From: Onthovicinus sp900555545
GTDB taxonomy: Bacteria > Bacillota > Clostridia > Oscillospirales > Acutalibacteraceae
Reading direction: 5' to 3'
Assembly: GCA_949296915.1 (NCBI GenBank)
Contig: CASFPX010000001.1
Location: 261,582-325,581 of the forward strand
Length of the DNA: 64,000 nt
Of this stretch, positions 24,126 to 33,361 are shown one piece after another (position 1 is the first letter of the stretch; the number at the start of each line of letters is the position of its first letter). The notes beneath the pieces are model-generated. The model worked only from the letters and a program-made list of their open reading frames with translations. It had not been told where the DNA came from and did not search any database. A program made the position numbers and the translations under genes.

Positions 24126-26552
24126 TTACGGTTGAGCGGGCTTTGGCGGAGTTTGGATGGACTCTGGTATCGCGGACTGTTCCGGCGCAAGGGGGAGGCG
24201 GACTGTGGCCTTGAACAGATCGCCGTCAATCTCAATTGTGAACTGCCCGCCCTGTTTTTCACACAGGTTCTGCGCGATGGAGAGGCCCAGTCCGCTGCCC
24301 TCCGTGGATCGGGATTCATCCCCGCGCACAAAGCGCTCCATCAATTCCTCCGGGCTGATATTCAGCTCCTCGCGGGAGATGTTCTTGACCGTCAGCACGC
24401 CGAATGCTCCCTCAGTGCGTACATCGATGTACGCCCGTGTGCCGGGTACGGAGTACTTGCGCACGTTGGAGAGCAGGTTCTCCACCACGCGCCAGGTCTT
24501 CTGGCTGTCCGCCTGAACGACCGGCTGCTGCTCCGGCTCGTTGATGACCACGGTCACACCCTGGTTGGCCAGTGCGTCCTCATTCTCCCCCACGGCCTGC
24601 ACGGCCATCTCATACAGGTTCAACCGGATCGGGTGAAATTCAATGTTGCCCGTAGAAGCCTTGGAGGCCTCCACCAGATCTTCGATCAGGTGTTTAAGCC
24701 GGTCGGATTTGTTCTGGAGCACGGCAATATAATCCTGCGCCTGCTGATCCGGGATGTCGCATTTGGCGAGCAGGCCGGTGTAATTGATAATGGAGGTCAG
24801 CGGAGTCTTTAAATCGTGCGAGACGTTGGTGATCAGTTCCGTCTTGAGCCGTTCGCTCTTGAGCGCCTCGTCCACAGCGGCCTGCATCCCGTCGCGCAGG
24901 TGGATGATATCCTGTGCAAAGGGGACCATCCACTTGGGGAATTTGGCGGTATCGATCGTGACGTTCAGATTGCCGGACTGGATCTCGTGCGCGTACTTCA
25001 TCAGCCGGTCGAGCGACGCCATGGAGCGCCACAGGAACAGCACCACAAAGATATTGATGAAAATGGGCAAAAACGGAATCAGCGAGAGCGGGATCATCAC
25101 TACAAAGTAGGCGATCAGCAGCCGCAGGATATAGCGCGGCAGGCTCTTGAAGTGGTGCCCCAGCGGGGAGAACTGGCATTTGAACCACTTGCCCAGACGT
25201 TTAAACCCGCGGCCCATGGACGCCAGAAGCGTTCGCTGCCAGTAATGCCCGGCTTTGGCGTTGCGGGAGATGGACATACATAGCTCCACAAAGAACAAAG
25301 TAAAGGTGAAGCTAAACAGCAGCAGAGTTAGCGTGGCGCTTAATACCAAAGATGGATAGAAAAAGCGATTGGAGGACCAAAGAATCCCATATCCCGAACA
25401 GCCGAACGACAGTCCAAGTCCCAAAATTAAATGCACATCATTGGGGATGGCATCAAGAAAATTGCGAAGTACCGGCTCACGCCCACTGATTGTACCGCCA
25501 AAGCGTAGAATTTTGCGGCGGTACAGTTCCGTGTTGGGTTCGGGTAGTGGCCCGCGACCAGCAAAAATAATCGCCAGAACCAAACATACCAGGAAGATGA
25601 TCCCGGCTACCGGCAACAGTGGTTGGACAACATCCAAAACCTTAATACACAGTTCAAATGAGGTACAGTATGTACCATATTGATCGCCAACTGTTCCGGG
25701 AGCCATATTGACTGTGTCTATCCCAAGATAGATGTCCATATCTCCATCTATATCAAAGCTATTCTCCAAGCGGGTGTTTGTAACTTCATTTTGCAATTTG
25801 CTGAAGCGTTCTACCTCGTTTGATTTTGTGTGATAACACAGTGAAAAAGAATAGGCCTGAATGGTCTGGATGGGATTTTCCTCGCTCATGTTCGTATAGA
25901 CAAATCCATTTATATTATTTACAGCGTAAATTTTTAAACTATCCAACGAATTTAAGTTGCTTATTTTATTACGAACATCATTCACAATTTGATTATATTT
26001 ACCCTCTAAATCAAACTCTTGCGACCAATAGGCATAGGCACCCTCATAATCTGGATCAGCCCTTGTTGTTTCGTCATAGCCGGTTGTTGTTTCAACATAT
26101 TCGCCATCGGCGGCGGTTGCCTCTTTTATGGGTTCCGATGCATCTGTCGTGAACTCATTGCTATAATAATCCTGATATTGAAAGCCGTATTCGGAAATTC
26201 GATCCCTAATGTAGTTATCACGCTCCTGTTCCAGCCTTGCGCGTTGCTGCTTGAGATATACGTTCTGAAAGTAGTCCTCGTTGCCATAGTCCCTTAGGAT
26301 TTCAGTCACAGCTATAATGTCATCTAAAAGTTGATACCCCACAGGAGCTGTTGTAACAAACAACCCTGGCTCATGGCGTTTCTGAGAATCCAGCAGAACT
26401 TCTGGTGTGTTACCGGGCTCTTCCAGCATAGTGTTATTTGCTGCTATAAATACCCCGGAAAACAACACTGCTGTTCCACTGATCACGGCTAGGATTACAG
26501 CAATAATCTTAATGATTTTTACCTTACGGGAGTTTTTCGATTTTATAACCAA
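24126..26552 (-). CDS. Sensor histidine kinase with large extracellular domain and multiple membrane helices
   Basis: An 808-residue HisKA/HATPase sensor. TM1 (15-37) is followed by a large external domain (38-310), then further membrane helices at about 311-332, 373-422 and 474-508, a HAMP-like linker, and the kinase core. Phosphorylated His579 is in NVSHDLKTPLTS; the N-box is ENLLSN (691-696) and the G2 box GSGLGLS (752-758). The C-terminal tail is Pro-rich. The probable start is TTG 26552, nine bases after AGGTGG, and it overlaps the end of the response regulator gene by 29 bases, implying coupling. The signal is unknown; the size and helix number are unusual for a VanS-type kinase. Confidence 0.93.
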   Translation of the reverse strand: MVIKSKNSRKVKIIKIIAVILAVISGTAVLFSGVFIAANNTMLEEPGNTPEVLLDSQKRHEPGLFVTTAPVGYQLLDDIIAVTEILRDYGNEDYFQNVYLKQQRARLEQERDNYIRDRISEYGFQYQDYYSNEFTTDASEPIKEATAADGEYVETTTGYDETTRADPDYEGAYAYWSQEFDLEGKYNQIVNDVRNKISNLNSLDSLKIYAVNNINGFVYTNMSEENPIQTIQAYSFSLCYHTKSNEVERFSKLQNEVTNTRLENSFDIDGDMDIYLGIDTVNMAPGTVGDQYGTYCTSFELCIKVLDVVQPLLPVAGIIFLVCLVLAIIFAGRGPLPEPNTELYRRKILRFGGTISGREPVLRNFLDAIPNDVHLILGLGLSFGCSGYGILWSSNRFFYPSLVLSATLTLLLFSFTFTLFFVELCMSISRNAKAGHYWQRTLLASMGRGFKRLGKWFKCQFSPLGHHFKSLPRYILRLLIAYFVVMIPLSLIPFLPIFINIFVVLFLWRSMASLDRLMKYAHEIQSGNLNVTIDTAKFPKWMVPFAQDIIHLRDGMQAAVDEALKSERLKTELITNVSHDLKTPLTSIINYTGLLAKCDIPDQQAQDYIAVLQNKSDRLKHLIEDLVEASKASTGNIEFHPIRLNLYEMAVQAVGENEDALANQGVTVVINEPEQQPVVQADSQKTWRVVENLLSNVRKYSVPGTRAYIDVRTEGAFGVLTVKNISREELNISPEELMERFVRGDESRSTEGSGLGLSIAQNLCEKQGGQFTIEIDGDLFKATVRLPLAPEQSAIPESIQTPPKPAQP

Positions 26553-27216
26553 TTCCCCACACCACCTTTAAATAAGTCGGTTCCTTTGGATTGATCTCGA
26601 TCTTCTCACGGATGCGGCGGATGTGCACGGTGACGGTCTTTTCCGTCTGAAAGGACGGCTCGTTCCACACCGCCTCATAGATCTGCCGGGTGGAGAGCAC
26701 GCGCCCCAGATTCTGCATCATGTACTCCATGATTCCGTACTCGCGCGCCGTCAGATGTACCGGCTCGCCGTCGAGTGTGACCTCATGGGCCGCTGTATCC
26801 AGGCAGAGGCCGCCCGTCGTGATGACGTGATCGTTCTGCTCCATGCTGCCCAGGTTTACATACCGCCGGATCTGGCTTTTGATGCGCGCAATCAGCTCCA
26901 GCGGGTTGAACGGCTTGGTCACATAGTCGTCCGCGCCAAAGGTCAGGCCTGTGATCTTGTCCGCATCTTCGCTCTTGGCGGAGAGCATAATGATCGGGAA
27001 GTTGTGCTTTTCCCGCATCTTGAGCGTAGCAGTCAGTCCGTTCATGTTGGGCATCATGATATCGAGCACCGCGCAGTGAATCTCGTTATTTTTGCACGCC
27101 TCAATGGCCTGGATGCCATTGTACGCCTTGATCGTATGGAAGCCCTCGCTCGCGCAGTAGATCTCGATGGAGTTCACGATTGCCTCGTCATCGTCGCAGA
27201 TCAAAATATTGTACAT
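26524..27216 (-). CDS. OmpR/PhoB-family response regulator
   Basis: A 230-residue response regulator. The receiver domain (1-120) has the acidic pocket DDD at 8-10, the phospho-acceptor Asp in AVLDIMMPNMNG (near 53), Thr/Ser in MLSAKSE and Lys in YVTKPFNPLEL. The C-terminal winged helix (132-228) has HLTAREYGIMEYMM and KTVTVHIRRIREKIE. It resembles VanR-type regulators. TGAGGAGGAAG precedes the ATG. It is the first gene of the two-component operon, followed by the overlapping kinase. Target genes are unknown. Confidence 0.95.
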   Translation of the reverse strand: MYNILICDDDEAIVNSIEIYCASEGFHTIKAYNGIQAIEACKNNEIHCAVLDIMMPNMNGLTATLKMREKHNFPIIMLSAKSEDADKITGLTFGADDYVTKPFNPLELIARIKSQIRRYVNLGSMEQNDHVITTGGLCLDTAAHEVTLDGEPVHLTAREYGIMEYMMQNLGRVLSTRQIYEAVWNEPSFQTEKTVTVHIRRIREKIEINPKEPTYLKVVWGIGYKIEKLP

Positions 27217-27301
27217 GTTCTCTTCCTCCTCATACTCCTATTATCCGACATATTTTCTAAGGTGGGGGAATAAAAAAATTAAGAATTTATTACAATCCCG
27301 T

Positions 27302-28408
27302 TCAGCCGTACAGCAGGGTGGCAATAGCGCTGTTGGAGAGCAAAAATCCCGCGCGCGTCAGGCGGATTCCGTCTTCGTCCAGAACAGCCAACCCGCCCTT
27401 TGCAAGATCACACGCCCGTTCATAGAACTCCGGTGGAATCGGATGGCCAAAGCGCGATCGCACGTCCTGCTCGCGCAGACCGCCGCACAGGCGCAGGCGG
27501 AGCATTGCGTACTCCTCAAAATCTCCGCCCGGCCCATCGTCAACCGGCTCTACGCCGTTCATGAATGCGCCGATATCATGAGGATAGTAAAACCGCCTTC
27601 CGTCTACAAAGGAGTGCGCCGCCGGGCCAATGCCAAGATATTCCTCATCGTTCCAATATTTTAAATTGTGGCGGCTCTCATACCCCGGCTTTGCAAAGTT
27701 GGAAATCTCATATTGCTTAAATCCCGATTTTTCCAGTTCGCGGCACACTACCTCGTAGATCCGGCAGGTCTCATCCTCATCCGGCAGGGCGAGCGAGGCG
27801 GCACGGCTGAAAAAAGGCGTGCCCTCTTCGATTTTCAGCAGATAACCGCTTACATGGGTGACGCCCATCTCTGCACAGAAATTTACAGATTCAACGGCGG
27901 ACTGCGCTGTCTGCCCCGGGATGCCCAGCATCAGATCCAGCGAGAGATTATCGATTCCAGCGCCGCGGGCCCATCCGATACAGCGCGCCACATCCTCTTT
28001 TCCACTGCGCCGCCCCAGCTTTTTGCGTTCGCTGTCCACGGCGGATTGCATCCCGAGCGAGATACGGTTCACGCCGGCCTCCGCCAGCTGGCAAAACAGA
28101 TCCGGCGAGAAAGAGGAGGGATTGCACTCCACCGTGATTTCCGCCCCCGGAAGGAGGGTAAAGTGCTTCTGCGCCGCACGGATGACCTCTGCCAGCAATT
28201 CCCCGCCGATCAGGCTGGGCGTCCCACCGCCGAGGTAGAGCGTATCGGCCTGCGCCGGGTGCTGTTTGGAGAGATGTTCAAGCTGCTCCGCCATCCGGCG
28301 CGCATATGTGGGGAATAGCGATTCGCTCCGGGTCAAAGAATAAAAATCACAGTAGGGGCACTTGCTGCGGCAAAACGGGATGTGCAGATACAGCCCGACG
28401 GTTTTCAC
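27302..28408 (-). CDS. hemW: Radical SAM protein HemW (heme chaperone/coproporphyrinogen oxidase-like)
   Basis: A 368-residue radical SAM enzyme. The cluster motif CRSKCPYC holds Cys13, Cys17 and Cys20, preceded by GLYLHIPF. GGGTPSL, EITVECNPSS and NRISLGMQS are conserved HemW blocks, as is KYWNDEEYLGIGPAAHSF. The HemN-specific N-terminal extension and residues are absent, so heme trafficking rather than coproporphyrinogen oxidation is likely. GTG 28408 was chosen because AAAGGGGG lies eight bases upstream; the longer frame would start inside that site at a TTG. It is divergent from the DUF2812 gene. Confidence 0.93.
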   Translation of the reverse strand: MKTVGLYLHIPFCRSKCPYCDFYSLTRSESLFPTYARRMAEQLEHLSKQHPAQADTLYLGGGTPSLIGGELLAEVIRAAQKHFTLLPGAEITVECNPSSFSPDLFCQLAEAGVNRISLGMQSAVDSERKKLGRRSGKEDVARCIGWARGAGIDNLSLDLMLGIPGQTAQSAVESVNFCAEMGVTHVSGYLLKIEEGTPFFSRAASLALPDEDETCRIYEVVCRELEKSGFKQYEISNFAKPGYESRHNLKYWNDEEYLGIGPAAHSFVDGRRFYYPHDIGAFMNGVEPVDDGPGGDFEEYAMLRLRLCGGLREQDVRSRFGHPIPPEFYERACDLAKGGLAVLDEDGIRLTRAGFLLSNSAIATLLYG

Positions 28409-28500
28409 ATGGGGTTCCCCCTTTGACAAGTTGCTGTTTCTATATTATCATATTTTTAACCTCTTGGCGAATAAAACCGAAAAGGGCGGGGGATTCGATC

Positions 28501-29322
28501 ATGAAAATGAAAAGCGTAAAATCGGAAAAGTACCGGATGTGGTTTAATGACCTGGCCGGTACGCAGCAGATGCTGGAAGAACACTCCGCAGACGGCTGGC
28601 ATCTGATCTCCTTTGAGATGTCGGAGGGGAAATTTACCTTTAAAAAAGGGGAGCCACGCTGTTACGGCTATCTTTTTGTCGTCAATGGGGAAAGCTACAA
28701 TTTTAAGGTGTTTACGGAGGAATTTGAAAAAATTTATGAGGGTGGCGGCCTCTCCCTTTACCGGTGTGAGGAGGATGTACCCGAGGCGTATGAGTCATTT
28801 AAAAAGCGCTTTTCCTCTCCCCAGCAGGAAAAAGCGTGGCTGGAGGACATGGCGCTCCAGGGGTATTTTCTGTATGCGGTGGAAAAACCCGATTATACCT
28901 TTACCATGGGCGAGGGGGAGAAAACCGAATACGTGATTGAACGCGCCAAAACGGCAAAGGGCGCGCAGGAGTATCTTGCCGGGCTTCCGGCTCGCGGCCT
29001 GACGTATGTGTGGGGCGATGGGCGGTATCACTATCTGATCCGCACAGGGGAGGTTCTGCGGGATGGCAGTGGCGATTTTTCCCTCCCGGAGGCTGTGGAA
29101 AGCGGCGGGACAGGCCGCCCCCAGAAGCCGTTTGCAGGTCTGCTGGCGGTTGGAGCTGTCGGCCTGGCGGCGGCTTTGGGCAAAATGATCTACGATGTCC
29201 TGCGGTTCAGTACGGGGTTGGCTGAATATGCAGGCAAAACATGGGTGGATCTGCTGGCGGCCGTGATTTGTGTGGGGATTTTAGTATACGTTGCCGTAAA
29301 AAGGCGAAAGGGCGAAAATTAA
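28501..29322 (+). CDS. DUF2812-like membrane protein
   Basis: A 273-residue protein. The N-terminal half (residues 5-115) has the DUF2812 pattern: the segment ADGWHLISFEMSEGKFTFKKGEP, then YGYLFVV and a block near FKKRFSSPQQEKAWLEDMALQGYFL that repeats the same theme, so there are two copies of the domain. Two membrane helices lie at about 207-230 and 244-263, followed by a basic tail. In Firmicutes such proteins often follow PadR regulators; here none is adjacent. The ATG at 28501 has GGGCGGGGGA upstream. Function is unknown. Confidence 0.7.
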   Translation: MKMKSVKSEKYRMWFNDLAGTQQMLEEHSADGWHLISFEMSEGKFTFKKGEPRCYGYLFVVNGESYNFKVFTEEFEKIYEGGGLSLYRCEEDVPEAYESFKKRFSSPQQEKAWLEDMALQGYFLYAVEKPDYTFTMGEGEKTEYVIERAKTAKGAQEYLAGLPARGLTYVWGDGRYHYLIRTGEVLRDGSGDFSLPEAVESGGTGRPQKPFAGLLAVGAVGLAAALGKMIYDVLRFSTGLAEYAGKTWVDLLAAVICVGILVYVAVKRRKGEN

Positions 29323-29333
29323 CAATATTTTTG

Positions 29334-29362
29334 TTGCATTTAAGGGTGTGGCACAGTATAAT
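29334..29362 (+). promoter_or_regulatory. Promoter of the LCP gene
   Basis: TTGCAT (29334-29339), 17 bases, TATAAT (29357-29362), about 57 bases before the start codon. Confidence 0.75.
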
Positions 29363-29419
29363 TTAAGAATCCCCTGTTGGCGGATATTAATCATTAAAAA
29401 TTTATGTGAGGTGTAACGG

Positions 29420-31036
29420 ATGGGTGAGAACCGCACTCCTGACAATAAAGATTCCGGCGAGATTAAAGGCGGAGGGAATCCGTTCGTCGACTATGACTTC
29501 TATCTGAACGCAAACGGCGATCGAAAACAAGGGAACGCCGGTGTGGGGAAGAAACCCGCCCGGAGTTCAGTGCCTGCTGCAAAACAGGTCGTAAACAATG
29601 GGAAAAGGAACAATGGTTCGCGCCGCCCGGCGCCTGCCCCGGACTCCGGCAAAAAGCCGTGGTATATCCGCGCCCGGGAGGGGATTGTCCGGTTTTATTC
29701 TACCCGACGGCCGCTCAAAGTGACGTTGACCGTTGTGATAGCCCTGCTGCTGATCGCAGTGACCGTGGTCCTCTCCTTTACCTATGGCATCCTGGGGAAG
29801 ATCAATACCAATGGGGACGACGATGAATCCCGCGACGCCGTGTTTGAAAACGAGTCCAATTTTGCCATGATGACCGACCCGACTTCCCAGAGTTTTCGGG
29901 CTATGCTCAAGGAGTGGGCGACCAACGGGGAGAAGATGCACAGTAAAAATGTGGTCAATATCCTGCTTGTGGGCATGGACGAATCCGGGATGCGGTCGGA
30001 CTCCATGATCGTGGCCTCTGTCAACAAGAAGGCAAAGACCGTTACACTGGCCTCCATCTACCGGGACTGCCTGACTTATGCGGAGATCAACGGCCGCGAC
30101 CGCTACTTAAAGCTAAACCAGGTAGCACAATATGCCTCCTTAAACCGCACAATTGAAACAATCGAGAATAATTTTAAAATTGAGATAGACGACTACGTAG
30201 CTGTGGATTTTACGTCTTTCCCAAAGGTGATTGACGCAGTGGGAGGGGTATCCATTGATATCACCGATGCGGAATATCGCTGGCTGCTCAATCACGAGGG
30301 GGTTAATGTAGGTGGCTCCGGGACACAGCATCTCAACGGCGATCAGGCGCTTGCTTACTGCCGCATCCGCTATTTGGACAGTGACGGCGACGTATCCCGT
30401 ACCGAACGCCAGCGCAAGGTGCTTGCCTCTCTGCTCAATGCCAGCAAGGATGCTACCATGGGTCAGATCACCGATACACTTGATGTGCTGCTGCCCGCTG
30501 TGACCACCAGTATGTCCCGCACAGGGATCCTCTCCTTAGCAACACAGGCGCTTTCCGGCCAGTGGTATAACTACCAGGTCAAGTCGATTGACATTCCATC
30601 AGAGGAGGCGCGGTATGGACAGAATGGCGTCAGTACGAGCGTCGAATCCGGCGCTTGGGTGTGGCTGGTCGACTATCCGCTTGCCGCACAGGAGATGCAG
30701 CTCGCCCTCTATGGCGACACCAATGTAGAGCTCTCCGAGGGGCGCGTAACGGCCATCGACGTATATCTGGGCCGGTCGTCCGGTACCGGCGGCAGTTCCT
30801 CCGGCGGATCGTACAGTTCCGGCGATGATGGCAATGATGACCAGGACGAGCCGACGCGTGCCGCGGATTGGGGATATGAGCCGGAAACAGAGACCGAGCG
30901 GGAAACGCTGACAGAGCCGGTTTCTGAGACGGAAACCAGTACAGAGCGGGAGTCCCAGACGACGGATCCCCAGATGACGCAGCCCGAAGAAGGGGATGGG
31001 GATGACGGTTTGGTGACAGAAGAGGCGGGGGACTGA
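29420..31036 (+). CDS. LytR-CpsA-Psr (LCP) family cell-wall glycopolymer ligase
   Basis: A 538-residue type II membrane protein. A basic, disordered N-terminus (1-95) is followed by one helix (100-123) and the LCP domain (about 178-345). Conserved residues include Asp194 in RSDSM, the Arg of SIYRD, DFTSFPKVIDAVGGV and LNGDQALAYCRIRY. The last 90 residues are Ser/Gly and then Glu/Thr-rich (repeated ETET), a probable wall-spanning tail. LCP enzymes attach teichoic acids or capsular polymers to peptidoglycan from undecaprenyl-linked precursors. GTGAGGTG precedes the ATG. It is monocistronic with its own promoter and terminator. Confidence 0.93.
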   Translation: MGENRTPDNKDSGEIKGGGNPFVDYDFYLNANGDRKQGNAGVGKKPARSSVPAAKQVVNNGKRNNGSRRPAPAPDSGKKPWYIRAREGIVRFYSTRRPLKVTLTVVIALLLIAVTVVLSFTYGILGKINTNGDDDESRDAVFENESNFAMMTDPTSQSFRAMLKEWATNGEKMHSKNVVNILLVGMDESGMRSDSMIVASVNKKAKTVTLASIYRDCLTYAEINGRDRYLKLNQVAQYASLNRTIETIENNFKIEIDDYVAVDFTSFPKVIDAVGGVSIDITDAEYRWLLNHEGVNVGGSGTQHLNGDQALAYCRIRYLDSDGDVSRTERQRKVLASLLNASKDATMGQITDTLDVLLPAVTTSMSRTGILSLATQALSGQWYNYQVKSIDIPSEEARYGQNGVSTSVESGAWVWLVDYPLAAQEMQLALYGDTNVELSEGRVTAIDVYLGRSSGTGGSSSGGSYSSGDDGNDDQDEPTRAADWGYEPETETERETLTEPVSETETSTERESQTTDPQMTQPEEGDGDDGLVTEEAGD

Positions 31037-31069
31037 TTGTATCCGATTTTGTAGCAAATCAGAATATAT

Positions 31070-31105
31070 GCAAAAGGCGCCCGGCAGTTGCCGGGCGCCT
31101 TTTGC
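31070..31105 (+). terminator. Terminator of the LCP gene
   Basis: GCAAAAGGCGCCCGGC pairs with GCCGGGCGCCTTTTGC over a four-base loop, ending in TTTT. Confidence 0.92.
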
Positions 31106-31115
31106 AATGGACGGC

Positions 31116-31168
31116 TTGACAGGAATATAAAACTCTGATATATTAGTGTTGCTAATTAGTAATACTAA
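31116..31168 (+). promoter_or_regulatory. Promoter and overlapping dyad upstream of padR (candidate PadR operator)
   Basis: TTGACA (31116-31121), 17 bases, TATATT (31139-31144). Overlapping the -10 box and running to 31168 is the imperfect dyad TTAGTGTT/AATACTAA around a central palindrome, CTAATTAG. This is the expected layout of PadR autoregulation. Confidence 0.7.
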
Positions 31169-31187
31169 GTAGAGGCGATGCTATACG

Positions 31188-31586
31188 ATGGATGCCAAAT
31201 ATATGCAGCAATTCAAAAAAGGCTCACTGGAAATGGTGCTGCTCTGCCTGATCTGTGTTCGTGAGACTTACGGGTACGAGATTATTACCCGGTTGAATGA
31301 GGCGGGCGGCGGTGTTTTTGGCCGGACAAGGGAGGGTACTGTATACCCGGTGCTGTACCGGTTGGAAAAGAGTGGGCTGATTCGGAGCAGAATGGCCCCG
31401 GCACCTGCCAATGGCGGGATGAAAAAGTATTATGCCATCACGGCACAGGGGCGGTTGCTCCTTGCGGAGATGACGCAATATTGGCGTGCGTACACCGCGT
31501 GTGTGGATACCTTTGTGAATTTGGTGGCGATCAAGGAGGAGAGCGAAAATGACGCAAAAACAGTATGTGCGGCAGGCCGCCCGTAG
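31188..31586 (+). CDS. PadR-family transcriptional regulator
   Basis: A 132-residue winged-helix repressor. MQQFKKGSLEMVLLCLI and TYGYEIITRLNEAG are the PadR start, and EGTVYPVLYRLEKSGLI with KKYYAITAQGRLLL forms the wing. It is the first of three overlapping genes (PadR, HAAS-domain protein, lipoprotein), a cassette common in Firmicutes in which PadR represses the operon. An AGAGGCG site is somewhat far from the ATG. The reading frame overlaps the next gene by 38 bases. The ligand is unknown. Confidence 0.93.
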   Translation: MDAKYMQQFKKGSLEMVLLCLICVRETYGYEIITRLNEAGGGVFGRTREGTVYPVLYRLEKSGLIRSRMAPAPANGGMKKYYAITAQGRLLLAEMTQYWRAYTACVDTFVNLVAIKEESENDAKTVCAAGRP

Positions 31587-32031
31587 GCTGTACCTGCCCC
31601 GTGGGATGAAACGGGCGGTGCTGGACGGACTGGTGGAATCATTTGAATCGGCGAGGGAAAATGGTGAGTCGGAGGAAAAAGTAATTGCGCGCCTTGGCTC
31701 CCCCAGAGCTTTTGCGAGGGAAGCTCTCCAAAGTGCGGAATTGACAGAATCCCAGCGGAGCTGTATCCGGAGGGAGCGGTCCCTGCGGATAGCGGCCATT
31801 GTTTGCGCGGCCTTCATATTGATTATGGGCGGGGCGCTCACTGTGCGTGCGGTGGCTGAGGCGGTCTTCCGGCAAACAGTGATCGGCTATGCCAATGTCC
31901 CAACGCAAATCTTTGTCACGGGGGAATTTGCGCCGCTGATGCCGTTCGTTTTTCTGGCGATTCTGGCGGTGGCTTGTCTGGTGCTGATTCTATGCTGGTT
32001 TCACGTGAAAAAACAGCTGGAGGATGAATAA
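31549..32031 (+). CDS. DUF1700/HAAS-type membrane protein
   Basis: A 160-residue protein. Residues 1-70 form a helical HAAS-like domain (LPRGMKRAVLDGLVESFESARENGESEEKVIARLGSP), typical of proteins encoded directly after PadR. Two membrane helices follow at about 81-103 and 128-149. It probably senses or anchors at the membrane together with PadR. The start overlaps padR by 38 bases and the stop overlaps the lipoprotein start by one base (TAATG). The ribosome site GGAGGAGAG lies within padR. Confidence 0.72.
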   Translation: MTQKQYVRQAARRLYLPRGMKRAVLDGLVESFESARENGESEEKVIARLGSPRAFAREALQSAELTESQRSCIRRERSLRIAAIVCAAFILIMGGALTVRAVAEAVFRQTVIGYANVPTQIFVTGEFAPLMPFVFLAILAVACLVLILCWFHVKKQLEDE

Positions 32032-32570
32032 TGCTGGTTCAATCGGTTTTTCGGAAAAGGAAAAGGGGTCTATGCATCATCCGCAGGTTTGCGGTTCTCT
32101 CGTGCGTGCTGGCATTTTCGCTGCTTACCGCCTGTGGTGGGGGAAGTGGAAAACCTGCCCCGCCGGAGATCACTTCACTCACATGGACCATGACGAACGC
32201 CATCCAGGGCGATCCTGAAAATCAAAGTATCCCGCGGGATGTCTATATCGCACCGGGGCGGCTCACTGCGAATGAAGATGCCAAGATTGTCAATCTCACC
32301 TGTACAGGTGGAGAAAAGGACGAGGTTGTATTTACAAATACGGATAGCGGGGAGCAATGGGTTGCCGGCTGCGGCGATCCGGAGCTGAGCCTCGGATCAC
32401 GCGTGTATCCGCTCACCTTTGCAGATGGGCAGGCGGCAACTGCGATTTGCGCGGTGACCACGTATTATGACGCGGATCGAAATGAATCCTACGAGTATAC
32501 GCTGATCGTCAGTTTTCCACTGGAATCCGGCATTCCGGAATTCCATTTTGCCGCGCCGGTTGAGTGCTGA
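32031..32570 (+). CDS. Putative lipoprotein of a PadR-controlled operon
   Basis: A 179-residue protein with a basic N-terminus, a hydrophobic stretch (about 20-33) and a lipobox LLTACGG with the modified Cys near 35. The mature part is a single beta-rich domain with a Cys pair, and I do not recognise its family. It is translationally coupled to the HAAS-domain gene (GGAGG before the overlapping TAATG). It could be a ligand-binding or envelope-stress component of the PadR cassette; nothing in the sequence proves a role. A bidirectional terminator follows. Confidence 0.6.
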   Translation: MLVQSVFRKRKRGLCIIRRFAVLSCVLAFSLLTACGGGSGKPAPPEITSLTWTMTNAIQGDPENQSIPRDVYIAPGRLTANEDAKIVNLTCTGGEKDEVVFTNTDSGEQWVAGCGDPELSLGSRVYPLTFADGQAATAICAVTTYYDADRNESYEYTLIVSFPLESGIPEFHFAAPVEC

Positions 32571-32602
32571 ACCGGATGGTATATCAATGAATGGATAGAT
32601 AG

Positions 32603-32643
32603 CAAAAGCGCCCGGGAACCCACATCGGTCTCGGGCGCTTTTG
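32603..32643. terminator. Bidirectional terminator between the lipoprotein and metI genes
   Basis: CAAAAGCGCCCG pairs with CGGGCGCTTTTG around a 17-base loop, giving T runs on both strands. It ends the PadR operon on plus and the metQNI operon on minus. Confidence 0.88.
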
Positions 32644-32649
32644 TCCATT

Positions 32650-33360
32650 TTATCCTTTTTGCTTGAGCCGCTTATCCATACGTGCGGCCAAGTGTGTCCC
32701 CAAACTCTGAAAGAGCTGGACGAGAATGACCAGGAAGATCACGGCAACGACCATAATCAGGTACTTGTACCGGTAATAGCCGTAGTTGATGGCAATATTA
32801 CCGAGTCCGCCGCCGCCAATGATACCGCTCATGGCGGAATAGCTGAGAATCGTTGTGATAGCGATCGTGAAGTTGGAGATCAGGGAGGGCGCGCTCTCCG
32901 GGATCAGGACCTTGACCACGATCTGCATCGGTGTGGCGCCCATACTCTGGGCGGCTTCGACCACGTTGGGGTCCACCTCGCGCAGGCTGCTCTCCACCAG
33001 CCGTGCCACAAAGGGGAACGACGCAATCACCAAGGGAATAATGGAGGCGACTGTGCCAACGGAGGTGCCCACGATCAGCCGTGCCAGGGGGAACGCCATA
33101 ATCATCAGGATCAAAAACGGAACGGAACGCAGCAGGTTGATAATCCATCCGAGCACGTGTGTCACGCCTGCCGGAACTTTGAGAACACCGCCCTTGCCGC
33201 CTGCAGCGAGCAGTACGCCCAGCGGCAGCCCGATCACGATCGCCAGCAGCGTGGAGATCACTGTGACATAGATCGTCTCCCAGATCGCGAGCGGGAACTC
33301 GTCCCGCATCACCTGGAGCAGCTGCTCAATGGATTCAGAAGAAAAAATTGGTTCGTTCAT
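32650..33360 (-). CDS. metI: Methionine ABC transporter permease
   Basis: A 236-residue permease of the MetI type with five membrane helices. The EAA loop is VVEAAQSMGATPMQIVVKVLIPES (near residue 145), where it contacts the MetN ATPase. SYSAMSGIIGGGGLGNIAI is a conserved MetI block. The ATG at 33360 follows AGAGGAGGT and lies one base after the metN stop codon; the longer upstream frame is inside metN. It is the last gene of metQ-metN-metI. It imports D/L-methionine together with MetN and the MetQ lipoprotein. Confidence 0.95.
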   Translation of the reverse strand: MNEPIFSSESIEQLLQVMRDEFPLAIWETIYVTVISTLLAIVIGLPLGVLLAAGGKGGVLKVPAGVTHVLGWIINLLRSVPFLILMIMAFPLARLIVGTSVGTVASIIPLVIASFPFVARLVESSLREVDPNVVEAAQSMGATPMQIVVKVLIPESAPSLISNFTIAITTILSYSAMSGIIGGGGLGNIAINYGYYRYKYLIMVVAVIFLVILVQLFQSLGTHLAARMDKRLKQKG

Positions 33361-33361
33361 C

